Source: Carthagonibacter sp032251515 (GTDB taxonomy: Bacteria; Gemmatimonadota; Gemmatimonadetes; Palauibacterales; Palauibacteraceae). Taken from it: 64,000 nucleotides of DNA. The notes under the pieces are model-generated. The model was not told the origin of the DNA and did not search any database. It saw only the letters and a program-made list of their open reading frames with translations. The position numbers and the translations under genes are program-made. Positions 44,180 to 54,220 of the stretch are shown one piece after another. The DNA is taken from NCBI GenBank assembly GCA_032251515.1, contig JAVVDU010000001.1, positions 101,431-165,430 of the forward strand, in the 5' to 3' direction. Positions within the stretch are counted from its first letter, which is position 1, and each line of letters begins with the position of its first letter.

Positions 44180-45241
44180 TCAGCAGATGCGGGGCAACTG
44201 GTCGCCGGGCAGGAGATCCACGATCCGGCTTCCGCCCAGTTCCGTGCGCAGGGTGACGAGGCCCCGTGGCCCCTCGCGCACCGTGCCGATGCGGCACGCG
44301 TCCGCCCCGGCGCCGTGCGCGCGCAGCGCCGCGAGGGCCGCGTCCGCCGCCTCCGCGGCAACCACCGCCACCAGGACCCCCTCGTTCGCGACGTAGAGCG
44401 GGTCCAGCCCGAGCATCTCGCACGCCGCGGCGACCGGTCCGGGCAGCGGGATCGCCTCCTCCCGCAGCTCGATGCCGACGCCGGACGCCGCGGCCAGCTC
44501 GTTCAGCGCGCTGGCCAGGCCGCCCCGGGTCGGGTCGCGCAGGAACCGCACGGCGTCGCCGCAACTTTCCCGCAGGCTCTCCACCAGGGGTCCGAGGTGC
44601 GCCGTGTCGCTCTCCACCTCCGCCTGGAACGCCAGTCCCTCGCGCACGGCCATCACCGCGATCCCGTGTCGTCCGAGCGGGCCGCTGACCAGGACGGCGT
44701 CTCCCGGCCGGGCCCGGTCGGGCGCCGGCCGGAAGTCGACCCGCAGGCGGCCGAGGCCCGTGGTGTTCACGTACATGCCATCCGCCTTGCCGCGCTCGAC
44801 GACCTTCGTGTCCCCGGTGACCAGCGGCACGCCCGCCGCATCGGCGGCGCCGGCCATCGAGTCGAGGATCCGGTCGAGGAGGGCGAGCGGCAGTCCCTCC
44901 TCCAGCACGAAGCCGGCCGTCAGGCAGATGGCCTCGGCGCCCATCATGGCGATGTCGTTCAGCGTCCCGTGCACGGCCAGGAGGCCGATGTCTCCGCCGG
45001 GAAACTCGAGCGGCCGCACCACGAAGGTGTCCGTCGAGATCGCCAGCGGGCCAGCCCCGGGGTCCACCACGGCCCCGTCGCCCAGCGCGTCGAGGGCGGG
45101 GTTCGCGAAGCGGGGCAGGAACCGCTCCTGCAGCAGCCGGGCCGACAGGCGCCCCCCCGAGCCGTGCCCGAGCAGGATCCGGTCTCCGTCTCCCGCCGGC
45201 AGGGGGCAGACGAGCCCCCCCGCCCCGGTACCGGCGCTCAC
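44180..45241 (-). CDS. hypE: hydrogenase maturation protein HypE
   Basis: 353 aa from GTG 45241, overlapping hypD as GTGA (45238-45241). AIR-synthase fold: ILLGHGSGGRLSARLLQERFLPRF, AISTDTFVVRPLEFPGGDIGLLAVHGTLNDIAMMGA, VTGDTKVVERGKADGMYVNTTGLG, and RDPTRGGLASALNEL. It ends in the obligatory PRIC, whose terminal Cys carries the thiocarbamate/thiocyanate. It works with HypF to make the CN ligand for [NiFe] hydrogenase. Confidence 0.96.
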   Translation of the reverse strand: MSAGTGAGGLVCPLPAGDGDRILLGHGSGGRLSARLLQERFLPRFANPALDALGDGAVVDPGAGPLAISTDTFVVRPLEFPGGDIGLLAVHGTLNDIAMMGAEAICLTAGFVLEEGLPLALLDRILDSMAGAADAAGVPLVTGDTKVVERGKADGMYVNTTGLGRLRVDFRPAPDRARPGDAVLVSGPLGRHGIAVMAVREGLAFQAEVESDTAHLGPLVESLRESCGDAVRFLRDPTRGGLASALNELAAASGVGIELREEAIPLPGPVAAACEMLGLDPLYVANEGVLVAVVAAEAADAALAALRAHGAGADACRIGTVREGPRGLVTLRTELGGSRIVDLLPGDQLPRIC

Positions 45242-46353
45242 GCCCGCCGCTCCCGCACCGCGCCGGCGCGGTGCCGGGCGTGCGCCCAGTAAGCGGCGCA
45301 GGCACCCTCGGACGAGACCATCGGGGCGCCCAGCGGACGCTCGGGGGTGCAGGCCTCGCCGAACGCCGCGCACTCGAAGGGCTTGATGCGGCCGCGCAGC
45401 ACGTCCCCGGCCCGGCACTCCGCCGGCTCGGCGGCGCGGATGTCCTCCAGGCCGAACTTCCGCTCCGCGTCCCAGGGAGCGAACTCCTCCCGCAACCCGA
45501 GGCCGCTGCGGGGGATCTCCCCGATTCCGCGCCACTGCCGGTCCACCAGCCGGAAGACCTTCGCCAAGAGGTCGCGGGCCGGAAGGTTCCCTTCCCGGCG
45601 AACCGAGCGGGCGTACTGGTTCTCGACCTCGTGCCGGCCCTCCTCGAGCTGGGTGACCGCCATGGAGATCCCTTCCAGGATGTCGACGGGCTCGAAGCCG
45701 GTGACCACGATCGGTACCCGGTGGCGCGCGGCCAGCGGCTCGTACTCCTCCCAGCCCATCACCGTGCACACGTGTCCCGCCGCCAGGAACGCCTCCACGC
45801 GGTTGTCCGGCGCGGCGAGGATCGCCTCGATGGCAGGGGGAACGGTCACGTGCGACACGAGGACGCTGAAGTTCCGCACTCCGAGCTCGCGGGCCCGCCA
45901 CACGGCCATCGCGTTCGCCGGTGCGGTGGTCTCGAAGCCCACCGCGAAGAACACGACCTCCCGGTCCGGGGTCCGACGGGCCAGCTCCAGGGCGTCGAGC
46001 GGCGAGTAGACGACCTTCACGTCGCCGCCGCGGGCCCGGACCTGGAACAGGTCGCAGTCGCTGCCCGGGACGCGGAGCATGTCCCCGAACGAGGTGAAGA
46101 TCACCTCCGGGCGAAGGGCGAGGTGAAGGGCCCGGTCGATCTGCTCGAGCGGGGTGACGCACACGGGGCACCCGGGCCCGTGGATCATCTCCACGGCACC
46201 CGCGAGAAGCTCCCCGATCCCCTGGCGCACGATCGTGTGGGTCTGCCCGCCGCACACCTCCATGAGCGTCCGCTCGCGCGTCGCCGTGCGCCGGATCCGC
46301 TCCACCAGGGCGCGCGCCAGCGCCGGGTCCCGGTACTCGCTGAGGTACTTCAC
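45238..46353 (-). CDS. hypD: hydrogenase formation protein HypD
   Basis: 371 aa from GTG 46353 (VKYLSEYRDPALA). MEVCGGQTHTIVRQGI, IHGPGCPVCVTP, FFAVGFETTAPANAMAV, CTVMGWEEYEPLAARHRVPIVVTGFEP and the C-terminal CTPERPLGAPMVSSEGACAAYW hold the Cys residues for the [4Fe-4S] cluster. HypD with HypC assembles the Fe(CN)2CO unit. GTGA overlaps both sides. Confidence 0.96.
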   Translation of the reverse strand: MKYLSEYRDPALARALVERIRRTATRERTLMEVCGGQTHTIVRQGIGELLAGAVEMIHGPGCPVCVTPLEQIDRALHLALRPEVIFTSFGDMLRVPGSDCDLFQVRARGGDVKVVYSPLDALELARRTPDREVVFFAVGFETTAPANAMAVWRARELGVRNFSVLVSHVTVPPAIEAILAAPDNRVEAFLAAGHVCTVMGWEEYEPLAARHRVPIVVTGFEPVDILEGISMAVTQLEEGRHEVENQYARSVRREGNLPARDLLAKVFRLVDRQWRGIGEIPRSGLGLREEFAPWDAERKFGLEDIRAAEPAECRAGDVLRGRIKPFECAAFGEACTPERPLGAPMVSSEGACAAYWAHARHRAGAVRERRA

Positions 46354-46676
46354 GCCCCCGCCTCCCCCGCCGGGCCGCCCGCACCGCCGTCGCCACCCCG
46401 TCCGGACGGCGGGCCGGAACCGATCTCGTGGGTCCACTCCAGCTCGTCCAGCTCGCCGAGCTCGGCCAGGGCTTCCCAGGTGCGCCGCGCCTCTTCCTCG
46501 TCCAGGCGGCTGATCGCGAAGCCCACGTGCACGATCGCCCAGTCTCCGACCTCGATCTCGTCGGCCACGTAGGCGAGGCAGACTTCCCGCCGGACGCCGC
46601 CGAAGTCGACGACGCCCATCGGGAGCCCCTCGGTCCCGTACATCTCCACGACCTGGCCGGGGATTCCAAGACACAT
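46350..46676 (-). CDS. hypC: hydrogenase assembly chaperone HypC/HupF
   Basis: 108 aa from ATG 46676. It begins with the essential MCLGIPGQVVEM, followed by GVVDFGGVRREVCLAYV and VGDWAIVHVGFAISRLDEEEA. HypC escorts the Fe(CN)2CO unit to the hydrogenase large subunit. After the HypC domain there is a Gly/Pro-rich tail that makes it longer than the usual ~80 aa. It lies 4 bases after the hypF stop. Confidence 0.95.
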   Translation of the reverse strand: MCLGIPGQVVEMYGTEGLPMGVVDFGGVRREVCLAYVADEIEVGDWAIVHVGFAISRLDEEEARRTWEALAELGELDELEWTHEIGSGPPSGRGGDGGAGGPAGEAGA

Positions 46677-46680
46677 CGGC

Positions 46681-49095
46681 TCAACCTCCCGTTGTCGCGA
46701 GGCGGGCCGCCGCGACGGCCGCCTGGCCATAGCTCACCCCGCCGTCGTTCGCTCCCAGCGCGGAGGGGACGAGGACCCGCAGCCCCCACCCGCGCAGGGC
46801 GTCCCTCACCATCGGCACCAGGAGGGCGTTCTGGAAAGTACCGCCCCCCAGGACGACCGTGTCCAGCCCCGCCTCGGCGGCCACGTCCCGCGCCGTCGTC
46901 GCCGCCCGGTCCGCCACCGCCAGGTGGAAGGCCGCGGCGAGCGCCGCCACCCCGCCTCCCTCCGCCCGGCGGCGTCCCAGCGCCGCGAGGAGCGGCAGCG
47001 GATCCCACACCCGCAGGCCGTCCTCGCACGCCTCGGGGAACGGGAGCTCCGGCACCCTGCGCTCCGCCGCCCGCTCCCGCAGCCTCTGCCCCGACGCCGC
47101 GTCCGGCTCGTCGGCCCCGCGCAGGCACGCGGCCGCCCGCGCCTCCAGTACCATCGCCGCCTGCCCCTCGTAGGCGCACGCCCGGCGGATCCCCAGCACC
47201 GCCGCCGCCGCATCGAACAGCCGGCCCATGGAGGAGGCGAGGGGCGCGTTCACGCCCCGCTCGGCCTGGCGGGCCGCCAGGGCGCGCTCCTCCGCCGGCA
47301 CGCCCCGCAGCGCCTCCCGGAACGCCGGCTCCTCGCCCGGGGCGAGTGACAGGTAGCCGAGCGCCGCCCGCCACGGCCGTCGCGCCGCGAGGTCGCCGCC
47401 CGGCAGGGGCGCGTAGCGGAGCCGCGCCGCGCGCCGGAACGAGACGAGGTCGGCCACCAGGGTCTCCGCCCCCCACACGTGGCCGTCCTCCCCGTACCCC
47501 GTCCCGTCGAACGCGAGGCCGACCACGGAGCCCGTCTCGCCGTGCTCGGCCGCGGTGGCGGCGACGTGCGCGTGGTGGTGCTGCACGACGAGCGGCGGCC
47601 CGGCGCCCCGCTCCGCCGCCAGCTCCTCGGCGAGCCGGGTCGACAGGTAGCCGGGATGGGCATCACGCACCAGCACCTCCGGCGCGATGCGGAACAACGC
47701 CTCGAAGTGCGCCAGCGCCGCGCGCCAGTGGGCCAGGGTCTCGAGGTTCTCGAGGTCGCCGACGTGCTGGCTGATCCAGGCGCGGTCGCCCGAGGCGAGG
47801 GCGAACGTGTTCTTCAGGTGCGGCCCCACGGCGAGCAGGGGACGCTCCGCCGGGACCGGGAGCCTCACGGGGAGCGGCGCGTAGCCGCGGGCCCGGCGCA
47901 GGAACGCCGGCGCCCCGCCGATCGGCCGGAGGACGGAGTCATCGTAGCGGGACACGATCTCCCTGTCGTGGAGCAGGAAGGCGTCGGCGATGTCGCCCAG
48001 GTCGCGGCGCGCTTCCTCGTTTGCCGTGGCGATCGGCAGCTCGCTGCGGTTTCCGCTCGTCATGACGAGGGGCCGCCCGGCCTCCCGCAGCAGCAGCGCG
48101 TGCAGCGGAGTGTAGGGCAGCATCACGCCCACCGTGTCGAGCCCGGGCGAGATCGCCTCGCACAGGGGCGCGTCCGGCAGGCGCCGCAGGAGCACGATCG
48201 GCCGCTCCCGTCCCTCCAGCAGGACGGCCTCCAGTTCGCCCAGGACGCCGAGGCGCGCCGCGTCGTCCCGCGAGGCAGCCATCACGGCGAGCGGCTTCTC
48301 CCACCGGCCCTTCCGCTCTCGCAGCCGGCCGACCGCCGCTCCGTTCCCCGCGTCCACGGCGAGATGGAAGCCGCCGAGGCCCCGCAGCGCGAGGATGCCG
48401 CCCGTCTCCAGCAGGCGCGCCGCCTCCCGGATCGCTTCGTCGCCCCCGGCCGTCTCGTGTCCCGCACCGTCGGCCAGCCACACGCGGGGACCGCACGCGG
48501 GACAGGAATTCGTCTCGGAGTGATACCGCCGGTCCGCCGGGTCTCGGTACTCGGCCAGGCAGCGGTCGCACTGCCGGAACGCCCGCATGCTCGTGCGCTC
48601 GCGATCGTACGGCATCGACTCGATGACGGTGTAGCGGGGCCCGCAGTCCGTGCAGGTGATGAACGGGTAGCCGGCGCGGCGGTCGGCCGGGTCGGCGAGC
48701 TCGGCGAGACACGCCGGACAGGTGGCCACGTCGGGCGGGACGGGAAGCCGGCCGTCTGCCCCGGCCCGGCTCGCGAGGACCCGGAACTCGGCCTCGCCGC
48801 ACGGAGAGGCCGGCTCGACGTCCAGCCGGTCGATCCGGGCGAGGGGCGGCGCCAGGGCGACGAGGTCCGCCGCGAAGGCTTCGAGGGCTTCGGACCCGCC
48901 CTCGACGTGCACGAACACCCGGCCCGACTCGTTGCGGACCCAGCCCCCCAGGCCGTGCCGGACCGCGAGACGGTGCACGAAGGGCCGGAACCCCACGCCC
49001 TGGACCACGCCGGTGACGTGGAGGCGGCGGGCCGCGGGCCCGGCCGGGACGGTCGGCCCGGCCCCGTCCTGCGGGGAGACGGGCAGTCCGCTCAA
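46681..49095 (-). CDS. hypF: carbamoyltransferase HypF
   Basis: 804 aa from TTG 49095, overlapping hypB as TTGA (49092-49095). Domains in order: acylphosphatase (RRLHVTGVVQGVGFRPFVHRLA, residues ~25-110), two zinc-finger-like Cys sets (CPACLAELADPADRRAGYPFITCTDCGPRYT and CDRCLAEYRDPADRRYHSETNSCPACGP), YrdC-like (LETGGILALRGLGGFHLAVDA), and Kae1-like (VQHHHAHVAATAAEHG, VLGGGTFQNALLVPMV). It makes the carbamoyl group for HypE from carbamoyl phosphate. Confidence 0.95.
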   Translation of the reverse strand: MSGLPVSPQDGAGPTVPAGPAARRLHVTGVVQGVGFRPFVHRLAVRHGLGGWVRNESGRVFVHVEGGSEALEAFAADLVALAPPLARIDRLDVEPASPCGEAEFRVLASRAGADGRLPVPPDVATCPACLAELADPADRRAGYPFITCTDCGPRYTVIESMPYDRERTSMRAFRQCDRCLAEYRDPADRRYHSETNSCPACGPRVWLADGAGHETAGGDEAIREAARLLETGGILALRGLGGFHLAVDAGNGAAVGRLRERKGRWEKPLAVMAASRDDAARLGVLGELEAVLLEGRERPIVLLRRLPDAPLCEAISPGLDTVGVMLPYTPLHALLLREAGRPLVMTSGNRSELPIATANEEARRDLGDIADAFLLHDREIVSRYDDSVLRPIGGAPAFLRRARGYAPLPVRLPVPAERPLLAVGPHLKNTFALASGDRAWISQHVGDLENLETLAHWRAALAHFEALFRIAPEVLVRDAHPGYLSTRLAEELAAERGAGPPLVVQHHHAHVAATAAEHGETGSVVGLAFDGTGYGEDGHVWGAETLVADLVSFRRAARLRYAPLPGGDLAARRPWRAALGYLSLAPGEEPAFREALRGVPAEERALAARQAERGVNAPLASSMGRLFDAAAAVLGIRRACAYEGQAAMVLEARAAACLRGADEPDAASGQRLRERAAERRVPELPFPEACEDGLRVWDPLPLLAALGRRRAEGGGVAALAAAFHLAVADRAATTARDVAAEAGLDTVVLGGGTFQNALLVPMVRDALRGWGLRVLVPSALGANDGGVSYGQAAVAAARLATTGG

Positions 49096-49778
49096 GCGCC
49101 GGCGAACCGGGAAGCGGCGCCGGCGCGCGCCCGCCCGCGCAGGAAATCGCACCACGCGTCGAGGCCATCGCCGCTCAGCGCCGAGACGAAGAAGAACTCG
49201 ATCGCCGGGTTCACCTCGCGGGCGCAGGCGCGAGCCCGCTCCACGTCGAACGGCACGTGCGGCAGCAGGTCCGTCTTGCTGAGCACCGCGTGGGTCGAGC
49301 GCTCGAACATCTTCGGGTACTTGAGCGGCTTGTCCTCACCCTCGGTGACCGAGAAGATCACGATCTTCTCCGCCTCGCCGAGGTCCCAGCTCGCCGGACA
49401 GACCAGGTTTCCCACGTTCTCGATGAACAGGAGGTCGGTGTCGTCGAGCGACACCTCCTCCAGCGCCGCGAGCACCTGCCGGGCGTCGAGGTGACACGCG
49501 CCGCCGGTCACCACGGCCTGCACGAGCCGGTCGGTGCGGCGGGCCAGCCGCTCGGCATCGTTCTCCGTCTGCACGTCCCCCGTCACCACGGCGATCCGCA
49601 GCTCGTCGCCGAGCCGGTCGAGGGTCGCCTCGAGGAGCGCCGTCTTCCCGGAGCCGGGCGACGAGACGAGGTTGAAGGCAGGCACGCCCGCCGCCTCGAG
49701 GCGGCCCCGCACCTCGGCCGCCAGCTCGTCGTTGCGGGCCATCAGCTTCTCGCGTACTTCAATCCGCCGGATCGCCAT
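49092..49778 (-). CDS. hypB: hydrogenase nickel incorporation GTPase HypB
   Basis: 228 aa. G1 LVSSPGSGKTALLEATLDRL, then VVTGDVQTENDAERLARR, GGACHLDARQVLAALEEV (metal-binding Cys/His), DLLFIENVGNLVCPASWDLGE, and VLSKTDLLPHV (G4). It lacks the N-terminal His-rich nickel-storage stretch. HypB with HypA inserts nickel into the large subunit. Its 5' end overlaps hypA by 20 bases (49759-49778). Confidence 0.95.
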   Translation of the reverse strand: MAIRRIEVREKLMARNDELAAEVRGRLEAAGVPAFNLVSSPGSGKTALLEATLDRLGDELRIAVVTGDVQTENDAERLARRTDRLVQAVVTGGACHLDARQVLAALEEVSLDDTDLLFIENVGNLVCPASWDLGEAEKIVIFSVTEGEDKPLKYPKMFERSTHAVLSKTDLLPHVPFDVERARACAREVNPAIEFFFVSALSGDGLDAWCDFLRGRARAGAASRFAGA

Positions 49779-50019
49779 CCTCGATCTCCACGTAGGTCAC
49801 CCTGAGTTCATCTCCCGCCGTGCGCCGGATGTTCGGCACGGCACCGCGAAAGGGCTCCGCACCGAGCAGGCTCTCGAGGCAGAAACGGAAGCTGCCCAGC
49901 TCCACGCCCGACCGGTCGCCCACCTCCAGGCCCACCTCGCGCACTCGCGCCAGACCGTCCCGACCCACGTGCTCTTCGGTGATCCGGCATACATCCATCG
50001 CCAGGCTCAGCTCGTGCAC
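49759..50019 (-). CDS. hypA: HypA-like nickel metallochaperone lacking the zinc domain
   Basis: 86 aa from GTG 50019, translating as MHELSLAMDVCRITEE with the N-terminal MHE that binds nickel. It continues VREVGLEVGDRSGVELGSFRFCLESLLGAEPFRGAV and ends GDELRVTYVEIED, matching the first and last parts of HypA. Ordinary HypA is ~113 aa and has two CxxC pairs forming a zinc ribbon. Here the whole ribbon is missing and the flanks join directly, with no stop or frameshift. Position ahead of hypB supports the assignment. It lies 10 bases after the opdB stop. Confidence 0.85.
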   Translation of the reverse strand: MHELSLAMDVCRITEEHVGRDGLARVREVGLEVGDRSGVELGSFRFCLESLLGAEPFRGAVPNIRRTAGDELRVTYVEIEDGDPAD

Positions 50020-50029
50020 GGAGCGCGCC

Positions 50030-51926
50030 TCAACGCGGGAGCCGGCCCGCCCGCTCCAGGAGGAACGCGTAGACGAGCGCCGTCTCCCGGTAGCGGCGGA
50101 ACCGGCCCGAGCGGCCACCGTGTCCCGCATCGAGGTTCACGTGCAGGAGGACCGGCTCCGCACCGGTCGAACGGTCCCGCAGCCGCGCCACCCACTTCGC
50201 GGGCTCCCAGTACTGCACCTGCGAATCGTGCAGGCCCGTGGTGGCGAGCACGGCCGGGTAGTCGGCCCGCCGCACGTTTTCGTAAGGCGAGTACGACAGC
50301 ATGTAGTCGAAGTACTGTTTCTCCCGCGGATCGCCCCACTCGTCGTACTCCCCGGTGGTCAGGGGGATCGACTCGTCGAGCATCGTGGTCACCACGTCCA
50401 CGAACGGTACGGCGGCCACCACGGCGTCCCACAGGTCCGGCCGCTCGTTCACGACCGCGCCGATCAGCAGCCCCCCCGCGCTGCCGCCCATCGCGTACAG
50501 CCGGTCCGGGTCGGCCCACCCATCCCGGACGAGGAACTCGGCGACGTCGATGAAGTCATGGAACGTGTTCCACTTCCGCAGCAGCTTGCCGTCCTCGTAC
50601 CACCGGCGCCCCAGTTCCTGACCGCCCCGCACGTGCGCGATGGCGTACACGAAGCCCCGGTCCAGCAGGCTGAGGACCGGCGAGTTGAACCACGGGTCGA
50701 TGCTGAACCCGTAGGACCCGTAGCCGTACAGGAGAAGCGGGCTCTGCCCGTCCGGGCCCGCCGCGTCGCGCCGCCACACGAGGGACACGGGCACGGGCGT
50801 TCCGTCGCGNNNNNNNNNNNNNNNNNNNNNNNNNNNNNNNNNNNNNNNNNNNNNNNNNNNNNNNNNNNNNNNNNNNNNNNNNNNNNNNNNNNNNNNNNNN
50901 NNNNNNNNNCAGGATCTCGGTCCAGCGCTCCGGCGCCGGGTCGGCGAGCGGCGCCCGCACGAGGCGGAAGTTCGGCGCGTTCCGGTTCGTCCGGATGAGC
51001 CAGTGCTCGCCGAGATGGTCCACGGAGTACTCGTGGTTCCGCTCGCGGGGCAGCAGGACGCGGAACGCTCCCCGCGGATCGTCCGCCGCGAGCGCCCGGA
51101 CCTCCGTCGAGAGCGTCTGATGCGACGAGATCAGCACGAAGCGGCCCGACTTCGTGCGCCCGACGCCGATGGAGAAGGTCTCGTCCGTCTCCTCGAACAC
51201 CACGGGGTCGTCCGCCGGGTCGGTCCCGAGCCGGTGCCGCAGGACCTGGAAGGGTCGCAGGGTCTGCGGGTCCTGGCGGACGTAGAACAGGGTGCGCGAG
51301 TCGTTCGCCCAGGCGAGCGAGGGGGTCACCGCGGGGATCTCGCCCGGCAGCCAGTCGCCCGAAGCGAGGTCGCGGAACCGGATCGTGTAGACGCGACGTC
51401 CGATCGTGTCCTCCGCCACGGCGAGGATCCGGCCGTCCGGGCTCACCGCCAGCGGCCCGGCCGCGGCAGCGTAGTAGTCGTGCCCCTCGGCCCGCCGGTT
51501 CGCGTCCAGCACGACCTCCTCGGGCCCGTCCGGCCCGCCCCGCATCCGCACGTGGATGGGATACTCCTTCCCCTCCTCGAAGCGGGTCCGGTACCACCAG
51601 TCGCCGCGCCGCACCGGCACGGTGCTGTCGTCCTGCCGGATGCGCCCCACGATCTCGTCGAACAGGGCCTCCCGGGCCGCCTCCGTGTCCGCCAGCACGG
51701 CGTCCACGTAGGCGTTCTCCGCCTCGAGGTGCGACACGACGGCGGGGTCGTCGCGGTCGCGCAGCCAGTAGTACTCGTCCACCCGTGGGACCCCGTGCTC
51801 CGCGTGCGTCACGGGACGGGCCTCCGGCCGGGGCGGTACCGGCGCCTCCTGGGCGCCGACCGACGGGACGGCCATCAGCGACAGAAACCCCGCCAGGCAG
51901 CCGGCCCGGACACTTTCCGTACGCAT
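50030..51926 (-). CDS. oligopeptidase B / prolyl-oligopeptidase family (S9A), interrupted by a gap
   Basis: From ATG 51926, with signal peptide ESVRAGCLAGFLSLMAVPSVGAQ. The propeller begins YYWLRDRDDPAVVSHLEAENAY. The C-terminal hydrolase shows LLLYGYGSYGFSIDPWFNSPVLSLLDRG, the nucleophile GGSAGGLLIG, TGLHDSQV (Asp) and NLDAGHGGRSG (His). It is a secreted serine peptidase for basic or prolyl peptides. About 600 residues are visible of ~700; the 100-N gap at 50810-50909 hides the rest, and the true frame across it is unknown. It is divergent from the S9 gene at 52088. Confidence 0.9.
50810..50909. other. 100-N scaffold gap within the oligopeptidase gene
   Basis: Exactly 100 N; a placeholder of unknown true length, probably 250-350 bases by family length. 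Confidence 0.9.
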
Positions 51927-52087
51927 GTCTTCATCTCGTTCCTCGTAGGTTCCCTGCGCGGACGCGCGGGTCATTAGCGGCCGCCGCGCCCCCCGGAGGC
52001 GACCCAACATAGGGATCGCCGCCTTGCCCCGCGCGTCCCGGCGCGGCAGGATCCCCGGCGTCCACCCGAACCCCCGCGGAGGAACCG

Positions 52088-54120
52088 ATGGACTCCCGAG
52101 ACCTGCGATCCGTCGCCCGGCGCCTGAGTACCGGCGCTCTCCTGTCCGTCCTGCTGCTTCCCGTCCCGGCCGCCGGCCAGGACGTCCTCACCCCCGAGCT
52201 CCTGTGGAGCCTGCGGCGCGTGTCGTCCCCCGCCGTGTCTCCCGGCGGCGATGCGTTCGTCTACGGCGTCACGACCTACGACATCGCCGAGAACGGAGGA
52301 AGCTCCGACCTGTGGCTCCGCCCAGTCGCCGGCGGCGAGCCGCACCGCCTCACCGAGCGCGAGGGCTCGAAGAGCGGCGCGGCCTGGCGTCCGGACGGGG
52401 AGTGGATCGGGTTCCTGGCCGCCACCGATGACGGTCGGCAGTGGTTCGAGGTGCGCCCCGACGGCAGCGGCCTGCGGCAGGTCACGGTCGTTCCGGGCGG
52501 CATCGCCAACGTCCGCTACGCGCCGGACGGCCGGCACCTCGCGTTCACCCGCGACGTGAAGCTGGATCCAACGCCCGCCGACATCTATCCCGACCTGCCC
52601 GAGGCGAACGCCCGGATCATCGACGACCTGATGTACCGCCACTGGGACGCCTGGCACGACTACGCCTGGAGCCACCTGTTCGTGGCGCCGTACGAGGAGG
52701 GGTCGATCGGCGAGCCCGTCGACCTCATGCCCGGGGAGCGGCACGACACGCCGCTCGCCCCGTTCGGGGGCGTCGAGCAGATCGCCTGGCACCCGGACGG
52801 ACGCCGGATCGCCTACACGGCCAAGAAGCTGACCGGGGCCGCGTACGCGGTCAGCACCAACTCCTCGATCTACCTCGTTGACATCGCCACGGGCACCACC
52901 ACCGACCTCGTGCCGGACAACCCGGGATACGACGTGGAGCCCGCGTTCTCGCCCGACGGGCGGCGCATGGCGTGGCTCAGCATGGCCCGCGACGGCTACG
53001 AAGCGGACCGGAACCGGCTGTTCGTGCTCGACCTGGAGAGCGGCGAGCGGACGGATCTCTCGGCCGGGTACGACAACGACCTTCACGGCCCGGCCTGGTC
53101 ACCGGACGGGAGCACGATCTGGGCGACCGGCGACACGCGGGGGACCCTGCAGGTCCTGGCCGTCGACGCGCGGCGCGGTGGTGTCCGGCAGGTCACCGAC
53201 GGGCCGTTCGACTACACCTCCGTCGCGGTGGGACAGGCCGACGGCCGGTCCGTCCTCGTGGCCACCCGCCGGTCCATCTCCGCGCCCGTCGAGATCTTCC
53301 GGGTCGACCCGTCGGACGGCGCCGCGGTGGCCCTCACCGACGAGAACGCCGCGATCCTGGGCGGGCTGTCGCTCGGCGCGGTCGAGAAGCGCATGGTCCC
53401 GGCGACCGACGGCGAGGAGATCCTCACCTGGGTCATATACCCGCCCGACTTCGATCCCTCCCGCCGCTGGCCGGTCCTCCTGTACGCGCAGGGCGGCCCG
53501 CAGGGCACGGTGAGCCAGTTCTTCTCCTACCGCTGGAACTTCCAGCTCATGGCCGCGAACGGCTACGTCGTCGTGGCGCCGAACCGGCGCGGCACGCCGA
53601 GCTTCGGGCAGGCATGGAAGGAGCAGATCTCCGGCGACTGGGGCGGCCAGGCGATGCGCGACCTGCTGAGCGCGGTGGACCACGTGGCCGCGGAGCCGTG
53701 GGCCGACGAAGACCGGATGGGGGCCGTGGGCGCCAGCTTCGGCGGCTACTCGGTCTACTGGCTGGCGGGCAATCACGAGGAACGCTTCCGGACCTTCATC
53801 GCGCACGCCGGCGTGTTCAACCTCGCGTCGATGTACGGCGCCACCGAAGAGCTGTTCTTCGTGAACTTCGATCTCGGAGGTCCGTACTGGGAGCGGCCCG
53901 CCTCCCCGAGCTACGAGCGCTTCTCGCCGCACCGCTTCGTGCAGGACTGGGACACGCCGATCCTGGTGATCCACGGGCAGAAGGACTTCCGGGTGCCCGT
54001 CACGGAGGGAATGCAGGCCTTCACGGCCGCCCGGGCACAGGGGATCGATGCCCGCTTCCTCTACTTCCCCGAGGAAGGCCACTGGATCCTCGAGCCGCAG
54101 AACGGGATCCTCTGGCACCG
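52088..54120 (+). CDS. secreted S9 family peptidase (dipeptidyl/acylaminoacyl-peptidase type), 3' end in gap
   Basis: At least 677 aa from ATG 52088, preceded by GGAGGAACCG. Signal peptide (LSTGALLSVLLLPVPAAGQ), a WD-type propeller with several SPDG repeats (VSPGGDAFVYGV, FSPDGRRMAWLSM, WSPDGSTIWATGD), then the hydrolase: GASFGGYSVYWLAG (Ser), HGQKDFRVPV (Asp), EGHWILEPQN (His). It removes N-terminal peptides outside the cytoplasm. Only the last ~20 residues fall in the gap. It is back to back with the other S9 enzyme (160-base divergent region). Confidence 0.92.
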
Positions 54121-54220
54121 NNNNNNNNNNNNNNNNNNNNNNNNNNNNNNNNNNNNNNNNNNNNNNNNNNNNNNNNNNNNNNNNNNNNNNNNNNNNNNNN
54201 NNNNNNNNNNNNNNNNNNNN
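54121..54220. other. 100-N scaffold gap between S9 peptidase and SDR gene
   Basis: Hides the C termini of two convergent genes; true length unknown, at least ~200 bases by family lengths. Confidence 0.9.

Noticed and set aside
44180..47476. 1098-codon minus frame spanning hypE and parts of hypD, hypC and hypF
   Set aside because: Only the part from GTG 45241 is HypE; the rest is the wrong frame of the neighbouring hyp genes.
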